Source: XYB1-FULL-44-23 sp964502885 (GTDB lineage Bacteria > Patescibacteriota > Microgenomatia > CAZETR01 > Amesbacteraceae). From it: a stretch of 64,000 bases of DNA. Positions 15,754 through 24,927 of the stretch are shown in pieces (position 1 is the first letter of the stretch; every line of letters starts with the position of its first letter). Location: the NCBI GenBank assembly GCA_964502885.1, contig CAZCXU010000004.1, forward strand, positions 1 to 64,000, in the 5' to 3' direction. A model generated the notes under the pieces. The model was not told the origin of the DNA. It saw only the letters and a list, made by a program, of their open reading frames with translations, and ran no database searches. A program made the translations under genes and the position numbers.

Positions 15754-17349
15754 ATGCAGCGAGGAACTTGGTGGCTGCTTTTGTTTGCGGCCACCCTTTT
15801 GGTTATTGTGGGAGTAGCAAGTGGCTTTGCACCAAACGATAGTGAAATTCAGTTGAGATACATGGCCTGGTCAGTCAGAGACGGAGTGGAGATTCCCGTA
15901 AATACTTATAAGGAAATACCCTACTTGACCCCTACTCTTATCTTGGCTTTGACGGGCGGACGACTGCTACTGGATAGGCCCATTTGGATCGGCATCAACA
16001 TATTAATGAGCGCATTGCTGTTATTACTACTTTTTAGACTGGGAAAGACGAGTCGGGAACAAATGTATTTGTTTCCAGCAGCAGCCATAACCACGACACT
16101 GCCATGGATGTGGTATATAGGGGCGTTTGATTTCAAAGCTGTGATGACTCTGGTTCTGGTTATATTAGTGTTTTTTGTGTCAAACACAGTACGCAGTGAG
16201 CGCGCGAGACGGATGACAATTGCCTGCCTACTTGTCTTAATAGCATTAACAAGCTTCGTTGGTCCCCTGTTTGGAATTGTCTATCTGATAAGCAAAATAA
16301 CTGCAGAGAAAAAATCTTTTTACAGACTAAGCCTGGCTACAGCAATTGCGGCTCTACTTGGGATATCTATACTTAGCGGCTGGATAAAAGATGAGAATTG
16401 GTGGTTTCGAGGCGAATACCTTGCCGGACTGACTAAGCAATCACAGCAAGCTTATGAAAGGGCGATGTTTGAGTATCGAACCAACAACTACGACAATGTT
16501 TTGCCATTAACAATGAAGAGACTAGTGTATAACAAGTTTTATTTTGCCTATCGGGATTTTATAAAACATGCTTCGGGATTGCTCAGTCTGGAAAGAGTGG
16601 GATTCCCGGGCCAGAGTGATGCTACTGTCAGCAGGAATTTGTGGACAAGTAAGGGAATGAGTTGGCTGCCATTTTGGATGATCCCGTTGGTAATCTTCGG
16701 AATATTCCAGATGAAAAAGGCGCCACACGAGATAAGAAATTGGACGGTGATTTTGACGGTGTGGGGTTTTCTGTCATTACTGCTGGGGAAGAATGAAAAC
16801 ATGCTGGGAAACGGAATAGGAATCATGCTAGGAGCGTCTTTTGTGTTTGGAGTAGCGTGGGTTTCTTTACGAAATAAATTTGGGAAAATTGCTATAGCAG
16901 CTCTAATATTGACCAGTGGTTTTGCTAATGGATGGCACTTTTTAGGTAATGAACTATATTGGCGAGATAACAGACCCGATGCACAGATGAAGATAGCTGA
17001 AATGACAATTGATCATTCAGCCACTCAGGTGAGTACAGTACTTGGGAGATCATTTTTTTACTATGCGCTGGCAAAACAATTGCCACCGGATGATTTGTGG
17101 AAAGGAATGGAAACTAATAGTTTGAATGGAGTAAATTTCGCTCAGTTTGATTTCAAAGAAACCTCCCCCAAGGCGGGTATCTATGTAGGATTCCCGGGAG
17201 ATTTTTTGGGAAGCAAACGGGAGGTGAGAAACAACGACTTTTCTTCAGAAATGTTACCGTCCGGCTGGAAACTGCTGGAAGAATACAAGCTGCGGGATAG
17301 CATCAATTTTGGAAATGGAGATTTTATTTGGACCGTATCAGTGAACTAA
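15754..17349 (+). CDS. Large multi-pass membrane protein, probable GT-C-like, 531 aa
   Basis: About ten membrane helices and a soluble C-terminal region of roughly 130 residues. The first loop carries PNDSEIQLRYMAWSVRDG, with an Asp-Ser-Glu where GT-C proteins have their acidic motif, so a lipid-linked sugar transferase is likely but not proven. It heads a four-gene plus-strand unit of related membrane proteins. The ATG at 15754 sits six bases after an extended -10. I do not recognise a named family, and no paralogue elsewhere in the window is obvious. Confidence 0.72.
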   Translation: MQRGTWWLLLFAATLLVIVGVASGFAPNDSEIQLRYMAWSVRDGVEIPVNTYKEIPYLTPTLILALTGGRLLLDRPIWIGINILMSALLLLLLFRLGKTSREQMYLFPAAAITTTLPWMWYIGAFDFKAVMTLVLVILVFFVSNTVRSERARRMTIACLLVLIALTSFVGPLFGIVYLISKITAEKKSFYRLSLATAIAALLGISILSGWIKDENWWFRGEYLAGLTKQSQQAYERAMFEYRTNNYDNVLPLTMKRLVYNKFYFAYRDFIKHASGLLSLERVGFPGQSDATVSRNLWTSKGMSWLPFWMIPLVIFGIFQMKKAPHEIRNWTVILTVWGFLSLLLGKNENMLGNGIGIMLGASFVFGVAWVSLRNKFGKIAIAALILTSGFANGWHFLGNELYWRDNRPDAQMKIAEMTIDHSATQVSTVLGRSFFYYALAKQLPPDDLWKGMETNSLNGVNFAQFDFKETSPKAGIYVGFPGDFLGSKREVRNNDFSSEMLPSGWKLLEEYKLRDSINFGNGDFIWTVSVN

Positions 17350-17350
17350 A

Positions 17351-18952
17351 GTGAAAAGATATAAAATCATATTAGGAATCGTCACCCTGATGTGTGTTGG
17401 TATGGGGATAAGATTTTTCCGAATTGCAGAATCCCCTGCCTCAGTAAATTGGGACGAAGCAGCCTTGGGATACAACGCCTACAGCCTTGCCCATACCGGG
17501 AGGGATGAGTTTGGCAAGGCGCTTCCAGTAAGTTTGAGATCTTTTGATGATTACAAGCCGGCCGCATATGCTTATTTTTCTGTTCCAATAGTAAAAATTT
17601 GGGGGTTGTCTGAAACTACTACCAGGGCTACATCAGCAATAATGGGCACATTGACGGCGTTTTTGGTGATGTACATTGCCGCAAAGCTGTCAGGAAGAAT
17701 GAGTCTAGGTTGGCTGTCTGCCATCATTTGTATGACAGCTCCCTGGTCAATGCATTTTTCCAGAATAGCTTTTGAAAGCAATGTGGCAACGACTCTGTAT
17801 TATCTGGGAATAGCCCTCGTAGTGTTGGCGCGAAAATACAAACCGGCTTTCCCCGCAGCACTAATGGTGATGGTTATCTCCATGTACACATATCACGCAC
17901 AGAGGGCAATTGCTATCCCGACCCTCCTAACACTAACCTGGATTTTTAAAAAAGAACTCTGGCCATACATCGCAAGTAATTTCAGACGTTTGACTATTCT
18001 GTTTGCGCTAATGCTGACGCCTCTATTGATGAGTTTTGTATCGGAACCGGCGGGGTCGAGATTATCCGCAACCATTATTTTTAAACAGTGGCCATTTGTC
18101 CCCAGTGAGTTGAATATGCTGGTTTTTAATCCGCTTTATACCGGATTATGGCAATTTGTCGGGCAATTTTTGGCTTATTTTTCACCAGCCAATATATTCT
18201 TTCGAGGTTCTAATGAACCAATTCTTCGGATTCCAGGTTTGGGCCTCATGTTTCCGGAAACAATAATCCTTTGGCTGGTGGGTTTGTGCATGTTGCCAAA
18301 ATATCGGTTTTTGAAAAAAGTCGTTTTGGTAATTTTTGCGCTTGCACCACTTCCAGGAGCAATCACCTGGAACTGGTTTTCTGTGGTGAGAACGGTGGCG
18401 ATTTATCCTGCATTTGCCATAATTTCGGGTTTTGGAGCGATATGTCTTTGGGAAGCAGTTCGACGAAAAATAATCAGAATATTTTTGGCAGGTGGATACA
18501 CGATAGTATTGGCATTATCCTTTTGGTACGCATTTCTAACTATATCGTTGTATGCACCTTGGGAAAATTATGGAGAGTTTCAGCCAGGTTTTGAGGAGAT
18601 GGTTCCGTATGTATTAGACAAAAGCCGGAATTACAGTGAGGTGGTAGTGGACACCGGACAAACAGCACCATACATCTTTTTTCTGTTTTATAGTCAATAC
18701 CCACCCGCCCAATATCAGACAGAAGCAAGACGAGACCTCAAGCATTCCGAGATTCATGGTTACCAATTCGGGAAATTTGTTTTCCGAAAGATTGCTGATT
18801 ATGAAATGGGGAAAACAGGCAAGATGCTGGTGGGCCAAACGCTAAAACTACCTGAATATGAGATCAAAGAGATTCAGAAGAGCCGGGATATCAGATACAA
18901 GGACTTTTTTGATAAAGCCGGATATGTTAGCGTAAGGGTAGTGGAGCTATGA
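17351..18952 (+). CDS. GT39/ArnT-like membrane glycosyltransferase, 533 aa
   Basis: A PMT-type protein with NWDEAALGYNAYSL at 33-46, TGRDEFGKALP at 49-59 and FSRIAFESN at 136-144. These match the protein at 212-1822, its paralogue at the other end of the cluster. The DE pair in the first outer loop is the usual catalytic site of ArnT/PMT enzymes, which take sugars from undecaprenyl-phosphate. It starts at GTG 17351, one base after the preceding TAA, with no Shine-Dalgarno sequence, so translational coupling is likely. The acceptor is unknown. Confidence 0.85.
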   Translation: MKRYKIILGIVTLMCVGMGIRFFRIAESPASVNWDEAALGYNAYSLAHTGRDEFGKALPVSLRSFDDYKPAAYAYFSVPIVKIWGLSETTTRATSAIMGTLTAFLVMYIAAKLSGRMSLGWLSAIICMTAPWSMHFSRIAFESNVATTLYYLGIALVVLARKYKPAFPAALMVMVISMYTYHAQRAIAIPTLLTLTWIFKKELWPYIASNFRRLTILFALMLTPLLMSFVSEPAGSRLSATIIFKQWPFVPSELNMLVFNPLYTGLWQFVGQFLAYFSPANIFFRGSNEPILRIPGLGLMFPETIILWLVGLCMLPKYRFLKKVVLVIFALAPLPGAITWNWFSVVRTVAIYPAFAIISGFGAICLWEAVRRKIIRIFLAGGYTIVLALSFWYAFLTISLYAPWENYGEFQPGFEEMVPYVLDKSRNYSEVVVDTGQTAPYIFFLFYSQYPPAQYQTEARRDLKHSEIHGYQFGKFVFRKIADYEMGKTGKMLVGQTLKLPEYEIKEIQKSRDIRYKDFFDKAGYVSVRVVEL

Positions 18953-20319
18953 AAAGGGTATTTATCTTGGTCGTGGTGGCTTGCGGATTATTTGTCAGGA
19001 TGTTTAATCTGGAAAGATCAAGCCATTTTTTATTTGATGAATCAAGGGACCTGGTGAATATGCACCAAATTTGGGTAGAAAAAAAGCTTACTTTGGTGGG
19101 ACCTATTTCAGAAGACAGAAGCCATGTAAATGGATCACTGACGTATTACATGCTTTTACCGTTTGCGGCAGCGGCAAATTTTGACCCAATCGGACCTGCG
19201 TTAGGAGCAGTATTTTGGGGAATTGCTACCTGGGCCATGATGTATTTGACTGTGAGAATTTATTCTCCAAAAATGGCATGGCCGGCTTTGGTACTTGGAG
19301 CAGTCTGGTTCCCATTTGTAGAAACTGCACGCTGGGCCTGGAATCCCAATTTGATGATGTTTTGGATTTTTTGCGGTATGTGTCTGTCTAAAAACAGTAA
19401 ATGGTGGATGCAGCTTGCCGGAGGTCTGACACTGGGGTTGGCGGTGCATCACCATAATCTGGCTCTGGTTCCTTTGGGATTGTGGGTTATTTATAAGAGA
19501 GACTTGAGAATGATCTGTGGAATTTTAATTGCCGTGATTCCTTTCTTCCTGTTTGATCTGAAAAATCCCCCGGGAATTTTTGTGAGCCGCATGGTGGAAT
19601 ACAACAGGGGAACAGTCGGCCAGAATCCACTCACAGCACTGGCAAATGCGCCGCAAACATTTATATATTTTTTTGAATATATAGTGCGAATAAAACAACT
19701 ATTGCCGCTCGCCATAATTACAGCCACGATGATTGCTATCTGGGACATAATGAGTCGGAATAAAGCAATTTATTGGTTAATTATGTGGGGGATGATTCTC
19801 TTGCCGACGGCATGGATATCTAAACAGTGGCATTATTTTCTCCCAGCCATTCCCTTTTTTCTGATATGGCTTTTCTACCAGAGAAATAATGCGGGCAGAA
19901 AATTGGCGATGGGTTTCATAGGCCTTTTGCTATTGGGATCAGTCCTGACCGTTAGCCAGCTATGGAATCAGCCTGACTGGCAGGGGGATTTACGTCTGGT
20001 GAAAGAAATTACAAATATTCTTGCCGGGCAAATAAAAAAACAGCACTTGCTAAACCCAAATATTGCAGTCCTGGGCAGTCCAGAAATATATACCAGCGGA
20101 TCAAAATACAGAAACATGCTGTTACTACATGATATCCATTTGCGCAGCTATGAGGAATATGGTCTATCTGACAATTTATTTGTAGTTACCAGCTCAAGCG
20201 CAGATGAATTGCGTCGAGACCCCGCAACGGAAATGCTGTATTTCAAGAATGGCCCTGTGGCAGGTGTATGGACAGTACACAACTCGAACTGGAAAGTCGT
20301 ACAATTTAACAGATACTAA
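18949..20319 (+). CDS. GT-C/PMT-like membrane protein, 456 aa
   Basis: A member of the six-paralogue family: LFDESRDLVNMHQIW after helix 1, then LVGPISEDRSHVNGSLTYYMLLPF. ARWAWNPNLMMFW follows at about residues 125-137, a segment also seen as SSWNPNVMPFF in the protein at 31834-33327 and RQIWNPHLLPIF in that at 4050-5267. It starts at ATG 18949 with an ATGA overlap to the previous stop. It probably transfers a lipid-linked sugar outside the membrane; specificity is unknown. Confidence 0.8.
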   Translation: MKRVFILVVVACGLFVRMFNLERSSHFLFDESRDLVNMHQIWVEKKLTLVGPISEDRSHVNGSLTYYMLLPFAAAANFDPIGPALGAVFWGIATWAMMYLTVRIYSPKMAWPALVLGAVWFPFVETARWAWNPNLMMFWIFCGMCLSKNSKWWMQLAGGLTLGLAVHHHNLALVPLGLWVIYKRDLRMICGILIAVIPFFLFDLKNPPGIFVSRMVEYNRGTVGQNPLTALANAPQTFIYFFEYIVRIKQLLPLAIITATMIAIWDIMSRNKAIYWLIMWGMILLPTAWISKQWHYFLPAIPFFLIWLFYQRNNAGRKLAMGFIGLLLLGSVLTVSQLWNQPDWQGDLRLVKEITNILAGQIKKQHLLNPNIAVLGSPEIYTSGSKYRNMLLLHDIHLRSYEEYGLSDNLFVVTSSSADELRRDPATEMLYFKNGPVAGVWTVHNSNWKVVQFNRY

Positions 20320-20321
20320 AG

Positions 20322-21686
20322 ATGGTGAAAAAGTCATTGCTGCTGATTTGCGTTGTCCTGGTGGGAATTTTATTTCGGCTGGGAATTACGGATAAAGCCT
20401 GGCACGTTGATATGTGGTCAAATGCTTCCTGGGGAGAATGGATCCATAATTACGGGGCTCAGAATTTTTATTACAACAGCATCTGGACCTACTCATGGCC
20501 AACTCAACCTCCACTGATCAATTCCATCTACGCATGGAATAAAGATCTGCATATAGAAATACTGGGCAGACTAGCCTGGCTTAATCATCAAACGAATAAA
20601 GTATTTCCAATTACTATCTTAAATAACTTTGTAGAATGGTACGGATACGGTCGGGTGAATATTGAAATCCCCTTCCAAATTGGGTATTTGATAACGATGA
20701 AGTTTCTACCCATATTGGCCGACGCACTTATCGCCTTGCTCCTATATCAATTTAGTAAAAAAATTGTGTATGCGGTAGCTTACCTGGTGTCTCCTTTCAG
20801 TTGGTATGTAAGTGCATTGTGGGGACAGTATGATGGAGTAGGATTTGCCTGCATACTTACTGGATTGTATTTACTATACAAACAAAAATTCACATTACTT
20901 GTCCCGGCTTTGGTGGTGTCGGGAATCCTGATCAAACCAACCGCTCTTATACTTGCCCCTTTTTTGGGGTATTACTATTTGCTGCGCAGCAATCTTTCTC
21001 CTGCCAGAATAATTTCAGGTAGTCTGATTGGATTTGCGGTATTTTGGGTAACTACCCAACCCTATACCCACAAAAATCCAGTTGAGTTTGCCATATACGA
21101 TCTGAAGAGAATTGTATTTGAGAAGTCTGAACCAAGAATTACCACCAATGCTTTTAATTTCTGGCGAATAATTACCGGCGATAAACCTGAGAATCAGTCC
21201 AAAGAATATTTGGGGATAACAGCAGGAGTCTGGGGACAGGTGGTTTTTGTCCTGATTACCGGCTTAGGAATTGTCTGGGTGGATATTAAAAAAGAAGAGA
21301 GGTGGCGACTAATCGAAGGTGCGTTTATAGTCTCAATGGCAAGTTTCGTTTTTGGAACGGGAATGCTCGACAGGTATGCATTTGCAGGAGTTACTTTGGG
21401 ACTACTAGTCACTGTCAGGCACCCACGAACGTGGCCGCTCTGGATACTGAGCGCGGCAGTGTTTTGGACTAACTTATATAACCAATGGTGGATACCGGAA
21501 TCCTGGTCATGGCTTCAGTCATTCCTACTGGCAAATAATGGAATGGCCACCCGATTTTTGTCACTAATCAACACCGGAGTATTAGTAATGCAGTTGCTCA
21601 GTCTGATAAAACTTCCCAGATGGCTACTTGGGAATTTTCGTAAATTTCCTTTCCGGAGAGCTGTGTGGCTGAGAGCAAAGGTCTAG
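20322..21686 (+). CDS. GT87/ALG-like membrane glycosyltransferase, 454 aa
   Basis: The first loop is WHVDMWSNASWGEW and is followed by TYSWPTQPPLINSIY. A later loop, SPFSWYVSALWGQYDGVGF, is the WGQxD motif of GT87- and ALG-like transferases that use polyprenyl-phosphate sugars. The related protein at 10877-12091 has SQFDIF at the same point. It starts at ATG 20322, two bases after the previous stop. Its last 89 bases overlap the end of the convergent gene at 21598; the basic C-terminal tail may be an extension into that gene after loss of an earlier stop. Confidence 0.8.
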   Translation: MVKKSLLLICVVLVGILFRLGITDKAWHVDMWSNASWGEWIHNYGAQNFYYNSIWTYSWPTQPPLINSIYAWNKDLHIEILGRLAWLNHQTNKVFPITILNNFVEWYGYGRVNIEIPFQIGYLITMKFLPILADALIALLLYQFSKKIVYAVAYLVSPFSWYVSALWGQYDGVGFACILTGLYLLYKQKFTLLVPALVVSGILIKPTALILAPFLGYYYLLRSNLSPARIISGSLIGFAVFWVTTQPYTHKNPVEFAIYDLKRIVFEKSEPRITTNAFNFWRIITGDKPENQSKEYLGITAGVWGQVVFVLITGLGIVWVDIKKEERWRLIEGAFIVSMASFVFGTGMLDRYAFAGVTLGLLVTVRHPRTWPLWILSAAVFWTNLYNQWWIPESWSWLQSFLLANNGMATRFLSLINTGVLVMQLLSLIKLPRWLLGNFRKFPFRRAVWLRAKV

Positions 21687-23474
21687 TGGTAGCAATTTTG
21701 GGAATATAGATATACCTGATCTGATACTGACGCAGGAAATCCTTTGCCTGACTTGCATCTGTTTGAACCATAAATTTCTGTGAAAGATCGCGACGGAGTG
21801 GCCAATCATATCCAGTAATATTAAGATTTACCGTGTCTTCCAAAAAAACCGATTTACCGGAAAATGCTGATACGTATGCAGTGGATTCATATTCATACAA
21901 TGAACGAGGAGCCGGAGCGTAAGGGTTGACCTGCATGGGGACCGTAAATACAACACCAACAGGTAAACTGCGCAATACCCGAAGGGCAGATATTTCCTCA
22001 CGGGAGATTTTCGCAGGAGGAGTCGATGGCAAATAATGCTGCAAAGCTTCGAGAGTGGTGGGAAGAGTCAAACCCACAACTAAGGCGGTCAGAAACAAGC
22101 TGAGCATTCGGTTTGAAAATTTACCCAGATTATCTGCTATAACCCGGGCAGCAAAAAAGCCTAGTGCGATTTGTGAGTAATAAAAAAACTGGATTGTATT
22201 CCAGGGAGTGCCGGACTGGACAAACATCATGGGAACAGCAATGCCAGCTACAAGAATGGCCGCCCAAAATATATCTACCAATTGGATTTTTTTAACTCTC
22301 AGCAGGTGCAATAGTCCGATTACGCGAGTACCAAAATTGCCANNNNNNNNNNNNNNNNNNNNNNNNNNNNNNNNNNNNNNNNNNNNNNNNNNNNNNNNNN
22401 NNNNNNNNNNNNNNNNNNNNNNNNNNNNNNNNNNNNNNNNNNTTTTTTAACTCTCAGCAGGTGCAATAGTCCGATTACGCGAGTACCAAAATTGCCAATG
22501 AGAAAAATCACTGTCCCCAACCCCAACGCCGCAATTAGCTTTGGATATATCCCCTGTTCACGATATGCATTGATGGCGCTTATAAGCCGCGTCCAGGGAA
22601 AACGATCTGACACAGCAAGCATTGTTTCGACAAACCAAAAAGGACGAAAGACGATCAGAGAGGTCGAATTGTTTGACAGGGCAAAAGCGGCAATGAAAAA
22701 AGCAAGTGATATTAAGAAAATCTGAAACACGATCTTACTGCGAGACCAAACTAAAACTACAAAGAGTGCGGCGAGCGAAAGTAGTCCTGCATAGATTTTA
22801 ATTTGAAATAACAAACCAAAAAGAAGCCCTGAAATAAGTATGTATTTCCATCTATGTAAAGAATAAGCCCTATTGAGAAAATAGCAGCCCAAAAAAATAA
22901 TGCCAAGTGATAAGGCGTAGGGAGGATTTATGAGAGTGGAGATGGACTGGGTAGACCAGAACATTGATTCACCTCCGAACCCGGTACCTTTTAGAAAACT
23001 AACCAGCCAACCTAAGCTACCGCCAAAAAATAAATAGAAAAGACCCCAGTAACGGAAAGGTCTGTTTGAATCCCAAGCGCGAAGCATGAGATAAGCCGAA
23101 AAACCGATAAAGATACCGAGAAGGGGCGGCAAGATCTGAAAATACAAAAGTGACAGGTCAATATGAGTGATTAGATGAAGTATCGCAAGCAAGTAGTCAA
23201 AGCCTAAGTGATAGTTTTGAATCACTTCACCGGAAAAAATCGGCATTTGAGAACTACCACGAGAAAGACTGCCTGCCAAAGAAATATGCCAGACACCATC
23301 ATGGCCGTTTGCCCCCCAGAACCCCATGCCGAAAGAGTAGATCAAACCGCTTTTTATCATGGTCAAGCTCCAAATTATTACCCCCAAGGCGATCATCAAT
23401 GGAGATTTATCCCGCCTTGCCAACGACTCCGACCGGCTGATTGTAAATTGATTATCTTTTTGTTTTGAAGGCAT
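21598..23474 (-). CDS. YfhO/PTPS-like large membrane protein, 573 codons once the false gap is collapsed
   Basis: The frame is broken by 100 N between identical 55-bp copies (22288-22342, 22443-22497). Collapsing them gives LLHLLRVKK followed by IQLVDIFWAAIL and an uninterrupted frame. The protein has about eleven helices, an outer loop with GANGHDGVWHISLAG, and a soluble C-terminal part ending YIYIPK...VAIWEV. It resembles GT-C-fold proteins of the 6-pyruvoyl-tetrahydropterin-synthase-related/YfhO group, with a catalytic role in glycosylation inferred. I chose ATG 23474 (23-bp overlap with the flippase); ATG 23492 is also possible. It is the last gene of the unit. Confidence 0.76.
22288..22342. 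repeat. 55-bp assembly duplicate, left copy
   Basis: Identical to 22443-22497 and abutting the N run. It is the same 55-bp overlap length as at the first gap, which suggests an assembler k-mer overlap that was not merged. Confidence 0.93.
22343..22442. other. 100-N scaffold gap (artefact, true length below zero)
   Basis: Exactly 100 N lie between two identical 55-bp contig ends. The flanking reading frames join perfectly when one copy is removed, so nothing appears to be missing. Confidence 0.95.
22443..22497. repeat. 55-bp assembly duplicate, right copy
   Basis: Second copy of 22288-22342. Confidence 0.93.
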
Positions 23475-24927
23475 AATAGATTTTCCGGACATCCGCAAGT
23501 ATGGCGTCCCGGTACAGGAAATAGACCAACAGGCAATACCAGAGAACTGACAAGGTTACTGTCAATGATGTCCAAAGTAAGCCTGAATGCACAGACGAAA
23601 ATGCCCGGTAAAAAATTATCATCAACGCTGTGGCCAGACCCGGTTTTACAAGATTGTGAAAAATATTGAACTTGATCATTCGATGGACTATATAGACCGG
23701 AACAAATGAGCTTAGACCTATCACTGCCGAAGAAATGGCTACACCGTGATAGCCGAACCGACTTGCAAGATAGGGGGTAATTGTCCAGGTGAGAATGGTC
23801 CACATAAGCATCAGATAAGTATTGGTACGAACACGCCCCAGGGCATTTAAAGTGTTTGTAAGGGGGGTAGAAATTGCCGCCAAAGCCGCAGAGAAACAAT
23901 AGTAGCTTAATGGAACCAAAGCGGGTGTCCATTTGGAATACTGAGGCAACGCCATAACAATGTTTGTGGCTAAAAGCGCGATTCCCGCTACACTTGGGAA
24001 AGTGATCAGGGCGATAAACCGCAATGTGGTTTCAATCCCCTGTCTGAGCTCCTGCGGATGGTCCTGCATTCGGCTGAATGAGGGAAAAGTGACCTTTGTG
24101 ACATTGTCCATGACGAAACGCAATGGCTTTTGGGACCAGGTTTGGGCCCATCCAATTATCCCTACTCCATCAGCACCAAGATAGCGCCACAACAAGATAT
24201 TGAGGAAACGATCTTTTATGACCGCAAGAATGGTATTCAACTGATACTGAATGCCAAATGACATAAGTTTCCTGACACTGGATCGGGACACGGATAAACC
24301 TATCGGCCATGGGGCAAAAAGATAAATAAGAACAACTCCCAATATGGCGCGGATAAAAACAGCCAATGCGTATGCCATGACTCCGTACCCCAGATATGCA
24401 AATGCAACTGCCACGACATAAAACGCAACAGTTTCCACAACCTCAATGGCTGCCAAAAGCGAAAAGTTCAGGTGTCGCTCCAACATGACGGAGGGAATGG
24501 TTTTGAGGGAAGCAAGAAAGAACGCAAATAAAAGTGAGTAAAATAGCCAACCAGCAGCTTCAGAAATATGGTAATAGGAAAATATAAGTGGTGAACTGAC
24601 CAGGGATATCAGCACCAGTGACAGCACCAGTATCTGCTGCAATGTGAAGGCTGTCCGCAAATCTGCAAGAGAGACCTTATCCTTTTTTTGGATCAGTGAG
24701 GCGGCCAGTCCCACATCAGAAAAATATCCCAGTATTGAGATCAAATCATTTACGGCTATAAAAATCCCTATTTCCGGCCTTCCCAAGTAGATGGTTAGAA
24801 GAAGAAATCCCAACGTGGAAACTATCTGTAAAATAAAAGACCTACTGATAAGCGTAAGGATTGCAGAGACTGAGCGTTTCTTTACAGTAGAAAGATCAAT
24901 TTCGCTTAGGGAGACTTCGGCATCCAT
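23452..24927 (-). CDS. Wzx-like oligosaccharide flippase (MOP superfamily), 491 aa
   Basis: A membrane protein with about 12-14 helices evenly spaced over its length. The N-terminal SAILTLISRSFILQIVSTLGFLLLTIYLGRPEIGIF and GYFSDVGLAASLIQKKDK are typical of polysaccharide biosynthesis (RfbX/Wzx) flippases. Known members turn undecaprenyl-diphosphate-linked sugars from the inner to the outer leaflet. It is the only flippase gene in the cluster, so it probably exports the oligosaccharide built by the GT2 and GT4 enzymes. Start ATG 24927 overlaps the upstream gene by 22 bp. Confidence 0.9.
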   Translation of the reverse strand: MDAEVSLSEIDLSTVKKRSVSAILTLISRSFILQIVSTLGFLLLTIYLGRPEIGIFIAVNDLISILGYFSDVGLAASLIQKKDKVSLADLRTAFTLQQILVLSLVLISLVSSPLIFSYYHISEAAGWLFYSLLFAFFLASLKTIPSVMLERHLNFSLLAAIEVVETVAFYVVAVAFAYLGYGVMAYALAVFIRAILGVVLIYLFAPWPIGLSVSRSSVRKLMSFGIQYQLNTILAVIKDRFLNILLWRYLGADGVGIIGWAQTWSQKPLRFVMDNVTKVTFPSFSRMQDHPQELRQGIETTLRFIALITFPSVAGIALLATNIVMALPQYSKWTPALVPLSYYCFSAALAAISTPLTNTLNALGRVRTNTYLMLMWTILTWTITPYLASRFGYHGVAISSAVIGLSSFVPVYIVHRMIKFNIFHNLVKPGLATALMIIFYRAFSSVHSGLLWTSLTVTLSVLWYCLLVYFLYRDAILADVRKIYYAFKTKR

